This document shows positions 6,367 to 12,803 of a DNA stretch of 13,515 nt, in pieces. This stretch comes from SURF-21 sp964462595 (GTDB taxonomy: Bacteria > Actinomycetota > Geothermincolia > Geothermincolales > RBG-13-55-18). Both the position numbers and the translations under genes were made by a program. The notes beneath the pieces were generated by a model. It was not told where the DNA came from, did not search any database, and was given only the letters and a program-made list of their open reading frames with translations. Location: contig CAYWXM010000020.1 in the NCBI GenBank assembly GCA_964462595.1, positions 1-13,515 of the forward strand. The letters are read 5' to 3'. The stretch's first letter is position 1. Every line of letters begins with the position of its first letter.

Positions 6367-6655
6367 GACAACCCTCCCTGTCAGAATCCCTTGATTTCCT
6401 TCATTTCGATATTTAAACCCGTAGCCACCCTGCCGCCGGCGGACAGCATGCCGCGGCGCAGCCCTCTATCTTCATCGAAGCGGGTACCCGGACCAGCTCG
6501 CCCCCCTGTCCGTAATGCCGACCCCGGGGCAAAGCAGCCGCCTCCCTGGCCTGCCGGCTGGCCCGGCCTTCCAGCCCCGCATGGGCGCCCCGCCGCCACC
6601 CTGCCGCCATACCGTTCCGCGCCCCGCCCGGCCATGCCTCTCCCCGCGTCCCTTC
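6367..6655. other. Gap within the metabolic cluster, no gene seen
   Basis: This 289-base, very GC-rich stretch separates the serine hydrolase from the upstream SDR gene. Open frames here have no recognisable protein features, and there is no repeat of either family. An internal promoter cannot be excluded. Confidence 0.4.
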
Positions 6656-7450
6656 TCATGTCTTGTACTTTTCGTAGGACTTATCCATGCGGTACTGGAC
6701 GAACCTGGCCAGCGGCGGCGATATCCTCTTGAGCGCGAAGCCCACCTTGCCGATCGTCCCCACGATGACCATGTACTTGCCGCGCTCTATGCCGCGGAAG
6801 ATGATCCCCGCCGCCTCCTCGGGCTCGATGGCCACTTTGAGTTGGGAATCCACGTAGCCCTCGCTGTAGCCGTAGACACGCATGCTGTGGTAGATGGGCG
6901 TGCGCACGTAGGCGGGGCAGAGCACGGTCACCTTTATGCCCTTGTCCTTGAGCTCGGCCCGCAGCGCCTCGCTCATCCCCACCACCGCGTGCTTGCTCGC
7001 CGAGTAGCCGGCCCCGGTGGGCATGGCCGTGAGCCCGGCCACGGAGGCCATGTTCACCACGTGGCCGCTTCCCCTGGCGATCATGGAGGGGAGGAAGGCC
7101 TGCAGCATGTGCACGGTGGCGTAGTAGTTGACGGCGATCATCTTGTGGATCTCGGCGAAGGGCACGTCCTCGAAGTCCCCCTCGCCCGCCGTGCCTATGT
7201 TGTTTATGAGCAGGTCCATGTGGCCGAACTCCGAGAGCACCTCATCCCTGAGCTCGGCGACCTTGTCCGCGTCGCTCACGTCCGCCACGTAGGTTGTGCA
7301 CTCCGCGCCCAGGCCGCGCACGTCCTCGGCCGTGGCCTCGAGCCCCTTTTCGTCCATGTCCACCAGGGCCATCCTGTAGCCCTTGCCCGCGAACAGCTTG
7401 GCCAGGGGCCGGCCCAGCCCGCCCGCGGCTCCCGTCATCACCAGGTTCAT
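6656..7450 (-). CDS. Short-chain dehydrogenase/reductase (SDR)
   Basis: This 264-residue classical SDR starts at the ATG at 7450. An upstream in-frame ATG at 7501 would add 17 unconserved residues, and AAGGGGG lies eight or nine bases before 7450. Motifs are TGAAGGLG (6-13), D31 (NAD-type), NNIG (83-86), N108, S136 in VVNMASVAG, and Y149-S-A-S-K153, so the full Asn-Ser-Tyr-Lys tetrad is intact. The basic, extended C-terminus (about 225-264, with ARFVQYRMDKSYEKYK) resembles SDRs of the DltE/YqjQ or hydroxysteroid-dehydrogenase-like group, some of which associate with membranes. It lies 156 bases after the flavin oxidoreductase gene and is probably co-transcribed. The substrate is unknown. Confidence 0.93.
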   Translation of the reverse strand: MNLVMTGAAGGLGRPLAKLFAGKGYRMALVDMDEKGLEATAEDVRGLGAECTTYVADVSDADKVAELRDEVLSEFGHMDLLINNIGTAGEGDFEDVPFAEIHKMIAVNYYATVHMLQAFLPSMIARGSGHVVNMASVAGLTAMPTGAGYSASKHAVVGMSEALRAELKDKGIKVTVLCPAYVRTPIYHSMRVYGYSEGYVDSQLKVAIEPEEAAGIIFRGIERGKYMVIVGTIGKVGFALKRISPPLARFVQYRMDKSYEKYKT

Positions 7451-7526
7451 CACACAGACCCCCTTAGGATTCCAGATACTGACACTCCGGCCTATATACA
7501 CAAAAAGCTATTTTCAAAGGCCATTT

Positions 7527-7622
7527 CCCTTCGCCTTCCGAGCCCACGGGAATCTTAGGGTTCCCTTGCGTCCCGCATCCCTTCGCCTCCCTGGCCTGCG
7601 GGAATCCTAGGCTTCCCCTTCG
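7527..7622 (+). repeat. Two imperfect 44-base repeats with 52-base period
   Basis: Copies at 7527-7570 and 7579-7622 share CCCTTCGCCT, then CGGGAATC, TTAGG or CTAGG, and TTCCC. Each contains a GGGAA/TTCCC dyad with an 8-base loop. The second copy contains the stop codon of the flavin oxidoreductase gene. They may be 3'-end hairpins or an attenuator between this gene and the next SDR gene. Confidence 0.6.
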
Positions 7623-9559
7623 ACCTGTATCTCGTATCCCATCAGCTCGAGTGCGGCCCGGTAACCCTCGCGCACCGACTCGAGCACACGCCTGGGCTCT
7701 ACGGCGTCCCCCACCGGCTTTACCTCCACCCCGGCCTTCGCGGCCGCCTGCCGCAGCGCCATATCCGGCCGCGCACCTACCGCCCAGACCACCGTATCCG
7801 CCTCGATCTCCCGCTGCTCTCCCCTTACGGAAACCACGGCTCCCTTATCCGTCACCTCCACTACCCTGCTCCCCAGCAGCATCTCTCCATTCCGGTTCAA
7901 TACCTCGTGAAGGTGGTAACCGTGAGCGGTTAACGGTAATACGGGGGGATACTCCAGCTCCTCCACGACCGTGACCCGGCAGCCCCGGTGGATCAGATAA
8001 TCCGCCGCTTCCATCCCCACGAGACCGGCCCCGGCGATCAGGACCCTCTTCCCGGTGTCCTTCTCACCCAACAGGACTTCCCTGGCCTCGGCGCATTTGC
8101 CTGAGGCCGAGCCCGGTACGTCGGGTATAAACGGCGTGGACCCGGTCGCGTCCACCACTCCCTTCCACCCGCCGGAAGACAGCATCTCCTCCCCCGCTTC
8201 GACCCCCGTCTCGATCCCGGTGCCCAGCGAGGCGAGGCGTCTCGACGCCCAATCGATCCACGCGGCATAGGGCTCCTTGCCTTCGGGGCGACAGCATGCA
8301 CGCACCTGCCCGCCCGGCTCCTCCGCTTTTTCCACTATGCGCACATCGGCCCCCGCTTCCCTCATGGTCATGGCCGCCTGCAGCCCGGCGGGTCCCGCGC
8401 CCACCACCAGGAAAGGCCCCTTGACGCGGGGCAGGCCTAAAGGAGTTCTCCACTCCTCCCCGCACTCGGGATTGATGGAGCACGTGATCGGCTGGAACTC
8501 CAGCATGAGACGCTCCAGGCAGCCCTGGCTGCAGTTGAGGCAGAAACGGATATCGTCGTACTTTCCCTCCGCAGCCTTGCTCAGGAAAAGCGGGTCCGCG
8601 AGGTGCTGCCTGCCGAACGCCACCATGTCCGCTTTTCCCCCGGCCAGGATCTCGTCGGCGAGGCGGGGGTCCTTTATCTTGCCCACGACTATCACCGGCA
8701 CCCCGACTTCGTGCTTGACCCTGGCGGCCCTTTCCACGTTCAGACCGTCAGGGTGATGCATGCCCGGTATGCTCGGATTACCCGGCGCGTCGTAGACCCC
8801 GCACGACACGTGGAAGGCATCCACCCCGTCCTCCAGGAGCTGGGGGAGGAGGGGCAGGATATAGTCCAGGCCGTACCCGCCATCGACCAGTTCGCTCGCA
8901 GAGAAGCGGAAGATGACCGGGAAGTCCGGGCCTACCTCTCTCCTGATCTCCCGCACTATTTCCCGGGAGAAACGGAAACGGCCCTCGGCGTCTCCGCCGT
9001 ATTCATCCTCCCTGTGGTTCGAATATGGTGACAGGAACTGGTTGATCAGGTAGCCGTGCGCGGCGTGGACCTCCACGGCGTCAAAGCCGGTTTCCTGCGC
9101 CCTTTTCGCCCCTCTGGCATGGCAACCTGCCAGCTCCGCGATCTCCTCCACGGTCAGGGCCCTGGGGGTCTGCATGAGGGTACGGCTCGGTATGGGGGAC
9201 GGCGCCACCGGCTGTCCGCCGATAACGCTCTCGAAGGTCTCCCTGCCCGCGTGGCCCAGCTGCAGGGCTATCGCCGACCCCCCCGACTTCACCGTCTCCG
9301 CCAGCCTCTCCAGGCCCGGCATGAAGGAGTCGTCGTAAACGCTCAACTCGTTTGTGAGACACTTCCCCAGGGGATGGACGGCACATACCTCCGTTATTAT
9401 CAGCCCCGCGCCGCCCGCTCTTGTCTTGAAATACGCGAGTAGCCTCTCCGTGACCTCTCCCTCTCTGGAACAATACCCGGTGCCCATCGCGGGCATCACC
9501 GCACGGTTGGCCAGCGCGAGTTGGCCGATCTTCACCCCATCCCAGATTGAAACGGTCAT
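7607..9559 (-). CDS. NADH:flavin oxidoreductase, FadH/BaiCD/2-enoate reductase type (FMN, 4Fe-4S, FAD)
   Basis: This 650-residue enzyme has the full architecture of 2,4-dienoyl-CoA reductase and relatives. An Old Yellow Enzyme TIM barrel (1-335) binds FMN. A cluster motif C340-x2-C343-x3-C347-x12-C360 holds 4Fe-4S. An FAD/NAD(P)H module has VVGAGPAG (385-392) and LIAGAGLVGMEA (507-518). HAAHGYLINQFLSP (165-178) is the OYE signature; Y170 aligns with the catalytic Tyr166 of E. coli FadH. By eye, the FadH His252 position is Tyr256 here (SCGVYDAP), pointing to the enoate reductase/BaiCD-BaiH side. Such enzymes reduce activated C=C bonds, and many are anaerobic. GGGGGAG precedes the ATG. It is the first gene of the minus-strand cluster; a 20-bp tandem repeat lies just upstream. 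Confidence 0.94.
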   Translation of the reverse strand: MTVSIWDGVKIGQLALANRAVMPAMGTGYCSREGEVTERLLAYFKTRAGGAGLIITEVCAVHPLGKCLTNELSVYDDSFMPGLERLAETVKSGGSAIALQLGHAGRETFESVIGGQPVAPSPIPSRTLMQTPRALTVEEIAELAGCHARGAKRAQETGFDAVEVHAAHGYLINQFLSPYSNHREDEYGGDAEGRFRFSREIVREIRREVGPDFPVIFRFSASELVDGGYGLDYILPLLPQLLEDGVDAFHVSCGVYDAPGNPSIPGMHHPDGLNVERAARVKHEVGVPVIVVGKIKDPRLADEILAGGKADMVAFGRQHLADPLFLSKAAEGKYDDIRFCLNCSQGCLERLMLEFQPITCSINPECGEEWRTPLGLPRVKGPFLVVGAGPAGLQAAMTMREAGADVRIVEKAEEPGGQVRACCRPEGKEPYAAWIDWASRRLASLGTGIETGVEAGEEMLSSGGWKGVVDATGSTPFIPDVPGSASGKCAEAREVLLGEKDTGKRVLIAGAGLVGMEAADYLIHRGCRVTVVEELEYPPVLPLTAHGYHLHEVLNRNGEMLLGSRVVEVTDKGAVVSVRGEQREIEADTVVWAVGARPDMALRQAAAKAGVEVKPVGDAVEPRRVLESVREGYRAALELMGYEIQVEGEA

Positions 9560-9570
9560 CGATCTCCCCC

Positions 9571-9607
9571 TTCGTCAATACCCGGTCCTCTTCGTCAATA
9601 CTCGGTC
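9571..9607 (-). repeat. 20-bp direct repeat just upstream of the oxidoreductase start
   Basis: TTCGTCAATACCCGGTC at 9571-9587 recurs at 9591-9607 with one change. On the minus strand each unit reads GACCGRGTATTGACGAA, the second ending 11 bases before the ATG. Tandem sites one 20-base step apart could be regulator-binding sites, or a mutation-prone leader. No inverted symmetry is evident, so TetR binding is not clearly indicated. Confidence 0.65.
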
Positions 9608-9749
9608 ACGTGCTGCTGCATATCCCCTTTGCGGTAGGGGCTGCCATGTTATGTCGCGAACCCTGATCGTGGTCAACCCGCGCTTCAGCCGGCTTTTAGC
9701 GTGACCGTTGCCGGATTGCCGGACCATGGCAACGTGCTGCCAGCAGACA

Positions 9750-9832
9750 TTGCCGTTGCCAACGAACGCTCGCGCTGCCGAGAAAAGTTGCCGCTGCCGA
9801 CGAACGCTGGCGCTGTCGAGAAATGTTGCCGG
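9750..9832 (+). repeat. 38-bp tandem repeat, 2.2 copies
   Basis: Units at 9750-9787 and 9788-9825 begin TTGCCGYTGCC and contain CGAACGCT and GAGAAA; they differ at about six positions. A truncated third unit (TTGCCGG) follows. Related TTGCCGG copies occur at 9709-9719. Because 38 is not a multiple of three, the unit is unlikely to be coding. Confidence 0.75.
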
Positions 9833-9922
9833 TAAGACGCGGGCCCAGCCGCTCGTTGCAGGCATCTCCGGCTCGCGACAACCATCCATTCTCTAAGCTA
9901 AAGCCCGGAGCCCGCTATTTCC

Positions 9923-9940
9923 CCACCCCCAGGGGTGGTT
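9923..9940 (+). terminator. Terminator-like hairpin
   Basis: CCACCCC and GGGGTGG are exact complements around CA (effectively a 6-bp stem with CCAG loop), followed by TTTTC on the plus strand. No plus-strand gene lies directly upstream, so its role is uncertain. Confidence 0.35.
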
Positions 9941-9944
9941 TTCG

Positions 9945-9996
9945 GGGTGGGTAAGCAGGGTGGGTAAGCGGGGTAGGTAAACGAGGTGGGTCTGCG
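9945..9996 (+). repeat. 13-bp tandem repeat, four copies
   Basis: Four consecutive 13-base units: GGGTGGGTAAGCA, GGGTGGGTAAGCG, GGGTAGGTAAACG and AGGTGGGTCTGCG. G-runs in each unit give some potential for quadruplex-like folding on the plus strand, though several runs are only two or three bases. Confidence 0.8.
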
Positions 9997-10072
9997 GCTC
10001 GCCCTTACTTGCTTCGCCGCGCCAGTAGATGGCAGCTCGCCTCGAGGCGCGACCGCGGCCTGAGTAGCGGCC

Positions 10073-10141
10073 GGTTTATACCACAGGTTTTCTACCGCAG
10101 GTTTTCTATCGCAGGTTTTCTACCGCAGGTTTTATTCCGCA
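10073..10141 (+). repeat. 14-bp tandem repeat, five copies
   Basis: Units GGTTTTCTACCGCA (three, one with a T change), GGTTTTATTCCGCA and a 13-base GGTTTATACCACA follow each other without spacers. This is a minisatellite about 145 bases upstream of the kinase start. The absence of unique spacers rules out CRISPR. Confidence 0.85.
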
Positions 10142-10242
10142 GGCGAGTCCAGCATCGTACCGTTGGGTGGCGAGGCATTACAAAAACCAGGCCCGGCGGG
10201 GGTGGCGGGGTCTTATCGTGCAGGAGCGCGGCTGGCGGGTAG

Positions 10243-10248
10243 TATAAT
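10243..10248 (+). promoter_or_regulatory. -10 box of the kinase/regulator operon
   Basis: A perfect TATAAT 36 bases before the TTG start, giving a leader of about 30 bases. No good -35 is found at 17 bases (GCAGGA), so it may need an activator. Confidence 0.5.
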
Positions 10249-10284
10249 CAGGCGGTAAGCTGGACGCTGAAGGGGGATGGTCTT

Positions 10285-11472
10285 TTGGCGCAAGGATCGG
10301 CTGAACGCGGCGCAGAGGAAAAGGCGGGTGGTGGTGGTCTCAGGCTCGACCTCAAGAGCATGCGGCAATTCCTGATACCCTGCCCGGTCCCGGAGCTGGC
10401 CGATCTCATAGACAGGAACCGGGAAGCCCTGGCCGACAATATAGCGCTCAGGATAGATGGCGGCGTCTCGGCCGGCATGATGCGCATACTGCGCGACGGC
10501 GAAGGCCAGATCGGCCAGTTCCTTTCCGTCCTTTCCGGCGCCCTGCGTTCCGGAAACCTGGAACCCTACCTCGCCTACCAGGCCGGACAGGTGGAGGGCT
10601 TCGCCCGCGAGGGGATATCCCTGGGAGAGGTGGAAGCCCTTTCCAGCTGCATCCGCGAGGGCCTGATGCAGACCCTGCTGCAAACCGCTTCCACCCCCGA
10701 CCAGACGCTCTCCCTGTCTATGGGCTCGCGCATACTGGAGAAGTTCGTGGATGCCACCTCTGCCCTTTCGGCCAGGCATTACATCCTGGCCAGGGAACAG
10801 GAACTGAACCAGAAGGAGGCGCAGTTGGAAAAACTGGCGCGCAGGGTCCTCACCGCCCAGGAGGAGGAGAGGAAGCGCATAAGCCAGGATATCCACGACG
10901 AGTTGATACAGCTGCTCTTCGGCCTGCGCTACCAGATGGACATCCTGCAGGGGAGGATGGACCGCGGCGACGAAGTGGGCGAGGAGATCGCCACCATAAA
11001 GCAGCGTATCGACCAGGGCCTTACGGAGCTGCGCCGCATACTGCGCAACCTGAGGCCGGCGGTGCTGGACGACCTGGGCCTGGTGGCCGCGTTGAGCCTG
11101 CTCGTGCGCCAGCTCAAGGAATCCGCCGGCCTGGAGGCGAGCCTCGCGGCTGACGGGGACGCGGGCCGCCTGCAGCCCGACACCGAGACATGCCTCTACC
11201 GCGTGGCGCAGGAAGCCCTGGTGAACGCGGTGAAGCATGCGGGGGCATCGAGAGTGGAGGTGAGCCTTCGCGTGGCCGAGGATGCGGTGGTGCTGACGGT
11301 CCGGGACGACGGGTCGGGGTTGGACCGGGAAGCGCGGTGGGGAGCGGAAGGCCGGGCCGAAGGTTACGGCCTCTACGGCATGCGGGAAAGGGTGCGCATG
11401 CAGGACGGGACGCTGAGTATAAGAGGTGAGCCCGGCGAGGGGACCGTGGTGGCAGCAGAGCTGCCCCTGTGA
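10285..11472 (+). CDS. Cytoplasmic NarL-type sensor histidine kinase (HisKA_3/HATPase)
   Basis: This 395-residue kinase has no membrane segment. Residues about 35-170 are an all-helical N-terminal domain that vaguely resembles RsbR/RsbRD N-terminal sensor regions (inference). A coiled linker (165-198, QELNQKEAQLEKLARRVL) leads into the HisKA_3 dimerisation domain with phospho-accepting H204 in RISQDIHDELIQLL. The HATPase domain shows the N box (N314 in ALVNAVKHA), G1 (DDGSGLD, 341-347) and G2 (GYGLYGMRERV, 360-370). The TTG start has AGGGGGA eight bases before it; a nearby ATG at 10277 is in another frame. It should phosphorylate the response regulator encoded 133 bases downstream. The stimulus is unknown; a soluble sensor implies an internal signal. 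Confidence 0.92.
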   Translation: MAQGSAERGAEEKAGGGGLRLDLKSMRQFLIPCPVPELADLIDRNREALADNIALRIDGGVSAGMMRILRDGEGQIGQFLSVLSGALRSGNLEPYLAYQAGQVEGFAREGISLGEVEALSSCIREGLMQTLLQTASTPDQTLSLSMGSRILEKFVDATSALSARHYILAREQELNQKEAQLEKLARRVLTAQEEERKRISQDIHDELIQLLFGLRYQMDILQGRMDRGDEVGEEIATIKQRIDQGLTELRRILRNLRPAVLDDLGLVAALSLLVRQLKESAGLEASLAADGDAGRLQPDTETCLYRVAQEALVNAVKHAGASRVEVSLRVAEDAVVLTVRDDGSGLDREARWGAEGRAEGYGLYGMRERVRMQDGTLSIRGEPGEGTVVAAELPL

Positions 11473-11605
11473 CGGAAAGGGCCACGAGGGCATAGGGCGA
11501 AAGGCCCGGCCCGCCATGCGGCCAGCATACCGTAACGGCCGGGCATGGGCACGAAGGAGTGAGGCCTCGCCGGAGGCTGAGCGGGAGCTTAAAGAGGGCG
11601 GCACG

Positions 11606-12268
11606 ATGGAGAAGGACGAAGGGGAGAAGAAGATACGGGTCCTCATAGCGGACGACCATCCCGTCGTGCGGCACGGGCTGAGGACCATGCTCGAGCTGGA
11701 CCCCAGGTTCGAGGTGATCGGCGAGGCCGGTGACGGCGAGGAACTGCTGCTCGAGGTGGGCGGCAAAGAGCCCGACGTGGTTCTGGTCGATCTGCGCATG
11801 CCCGGAATGGGCGGGATCGAGGCGGCGCGGCGTATCCTGGGCTCCGGGTCGCCCTCGCGGCTGTTGGTCCTGACCGCCTATGAGGAGGAGGAGTACATGC
11901 TGGAGGCCATCCGGGCCGGGGTGCACGGCTACCTCCTCAAGGAGATAGACGCCGGCGCGCTGGCCAACGCCGTGGCCGCGGTCTCCAGGGGGGAGATGAT
12001 AGTTGACGAGCGCGTCGGCAAGGCCTTCCAGGAGCTGGCGAGCAGGAGCCTGCACCCGGCCTGGCGCGCGCGGTTCGGGTTGACGGCGAGGGAGGTGGAG
12101 GTCCTGGAGCTGCTGCTGCAGGACCTGGACAACCGGGAGATAGCCAGCCGCCTGTACGTATCGCCGAACACCCTGAAATACCACCTGAAGAACCTCTACG
12201 GCAAGATGGGGGTCCACAACCGCGATGAAGCCCGGTCCCGTATAGGAAAACCTCGGGGCCAGCCTTAG
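11606..12268 (+). CDS. LuxR/NarL-family response regulator
   Basis: This 220-residue two-domain regulator has an N-terminal receiver domain (9-125) with acidic D16/D17 (IADDHPVVRHGL), phospho-acceptor D62 (VLVDLRMPGMGG), T90 (LVLTAY) and K112 (GYLLKE). The C-terminal LuxR-type HTH spans about 158-209 (LTAREVEVLELL; NREIASRLYVSPNTLKYHL). The frame is open further upstream, overlapping the kinase, but ATG 11606 is preferred because the receiver fold begins within ten residues and AAGAGGG lies eight bases before. It should be activated by the adjacent kinase and bind promoter DNA. Its TAG stop shares its last base with the first G of a 29-bp repeat copy. No target operator is identifiable here. 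Confidence 0.94.
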   Translation: MEKDEGEKKIRVLIADDHPVVRHGLRTMLELDPRFEVIGEAGDGEELLLEVGGKEPDVVLVDLRMPGMGGIEAARRILGSGSPSRLLVLTAYEEEEYMLEAIRAGVHGYLLKEIDAGALANAVAAVSRGEMIVDERVGKAFQELASRSLHPAWRARFGLTAREVEVLELLLQDLDNREIASRLYVSPNTLKYHLKNLYGKMGVHNRDEARSRIGKPRGQP

Positions 12269-12296
12269 GCCTTGGGGTCACGCCCGGAAATCGGCC
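12268..12296 (-). repeat. 29-bp repeat family, copy 8 (overlaps a stop codon)
   Basis: A consensus unit read on the minus strand, whose first G on the plus strand is the final base of the response regulator TAG. It is identical to copy 6, which also follows a stop codon within two bases. Confidence 0.94.
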
Positions 12297-12336
12297 GACC
12301 AACAGCCTCGCTGCCTATGATCCACCCTTGGTGTGT

Positions 12337-12355
12337 CGGTTATTAACCGAATAAC
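12337..12355. repeat. Overlapping inverted repeats downstream of the regulator
   Basis: CGGTTA-T-TAACCG (12337-12349) overlaps GTTATT-AACCG-AATAAC (12339-12355), so the same bases can pair in two ways. An operator or a 3'-end hairpin is possible. A tandem GGCCCCATTCCC repeat follows at about 12364-12396. Confidence 0.45.
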
Positions 12356-12425
12356 GAAGATACGGCCCCATTCCCGGCCCCATTCCCCCATTCCCTGTGC
12401 CTGGGATCCTCATGCCTTACTCCAC

Positions 12426-12453
12426 AAAGGAAAAGAGACGGTTTCCCGTCTCT
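12426..12453 (-). terminator. Intrinsic terminator on the minus strand
   Basis: On the minus strand AGAGACGG-GAAA-CCGTCTCT is a perfect 8-bp stem with a GAAA tetraloop, directly followed by TTTCCTTT. The plus strand lacks an immediate T-tract. It ends the candidate small RNA and possibly transcripts of the amidase gene upstream. Confidence 0.7.
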
Positions 12454-12488
12454 CCCGTAGCTCTTTTCAGAGCCCCCGTCTGGCGCTC
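12426..12488 (-). ncRNA. Candidate 63-nt small RNA or switch with alternative hairpins
   Basis: A TATAAT on the minus strand predicts a transcription start at about 12488, and an intrinsic terminator ends the RNA near 12426. Two hairpins both have GAAA loops: GCTCT/AGAGC (12473-12460) and the terminator stem. AGAGC also occurs at 12489-12485 and AGACGG at 12481-12476, so each can replace the matching arm and form a competing fold, including one that would break the terminator. No coding frame of note follows on this strand before the regulator gene. I do not recognise a known riboswitch class; it could simply be a compact sRNA or the terminator of the amidase transcript. Confidence 0.4.
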
Positions 12489-12493
12489 TTTAT

Positions 12494-12524
12494 ATTATAG
12501 CATATGCGCATACTTAACTGTCAT
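12494..12524 (-). promoter_or_regulatory. Promoter in an AT-rich island, minus strand
   Basis: A perfect TATAAT lies at 12499-12494 and ATGACA (5 of 6 matches to TTGACA) at 12524-12519, with a long 19-base spacer. The island 12485-12550 is strikingly AT-rich and includes tandem TTATAAG. It faces the candidate small RNA. Confidence 0.5.
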
Positions 12525-12600
12525 TTATAAGTTATAAGATATACATGTTTCGGGGTTCTCTAGGTTCATCGCTGGATATTGATCGAGGATGGTGCCTGCA

Positions 12601-12628
12601 GGCCGATTTCCGGGCGTGACCCCCCGGC
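12601..12628 (+). repeat. 29-bp repeat family, copy 9 (after the amidase reading frame)
   Basis: GGCCGATTTCCGGGCGTGAC is intact at the left; the right end is altered to CCCCCCGGC. A CCCGGC/GCCGGG hairpin (12623-12628 with 12639-12644) begins inside it, as at 203-236. It ends 17 bases before the final TGA of the extended amidase frame. Confidence 0.85.
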
Positions 12629-12644
12629 TGACCCCCTGGCCGGG

Positions 12645-12803
12645 TCAGTCGGAGTAGGCGCCGATGGTGTTGGTGCCACAGCCGCGCGAGTTCCAGTACA
12701 TGACCCGCTCGGCGATTATAGGCTGGCTTCCGTGCACGTGAGTGGAGAAGGAGGGGTCGGGCCCGGGTATGGCGGTGGAGTCGTTCACGCAGTCCGGGGG
12801 GCT
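12645..12803 (-). pseudogene. In-frame continuation of the amidase past its TAA: domain remnant or readthrough tail
   Basis: Directly after the TAA at 12804-12806 the same frame stays open for 52 codons to a TGA at 12645-12647. The codons are strongly G/C-ending, like real genes here. The peptide contains FSTHVHGSQPIIAERVMYWN followed by SRG and TIGA. This matches the segment near the visible start of the amidase product (VSTKV, VICERAMYGN, GR, DSIGV) in spacing and sequence. The likeliest reading is a once-longer protein with this domain on both sides of the amidase, cut short by a nonsense change; stop-codon readthrough or a fragment of a neighbouring gene are alternatives. Confidence 0.65.

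Larger units (their letters stand above)
9560..10284. other. 725-base gene-free region with clustered minisatellites
   Basis: The divergent intergenic region between the oxidoreductase and kinase genes contains the 20-, 38-, 13- and 14-bp tandem repeats described separately and a TATAAT before the kinase. I see no RNA gene or convincing small protein. Short open frames are repeat translations. Confidence 0.55.

Noticed and set aside
6515..7558. 347-codon open frame on the plus strand
   Set aside because: Antisense to the second SDR; His/Val/Gly-rich low-quality product, no ribosome site, no family features.
9575..9896. Several small open frames over the 38-bp repeats
   Set aside because: The repeat unit is not a multiple of three and the products are Arg/Ala-rich with no conserved feature.
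10073..10141. Possible CRISPR array
   Set aside because: The 14-bp units are contiguous without unique spacers, and no cas gene is present.
10213..12217. Two long minus-strand open frames (528 and 367 codons)
   Set aside because: They are antisense to the kinase and response regulator genes, which are unambiguous.
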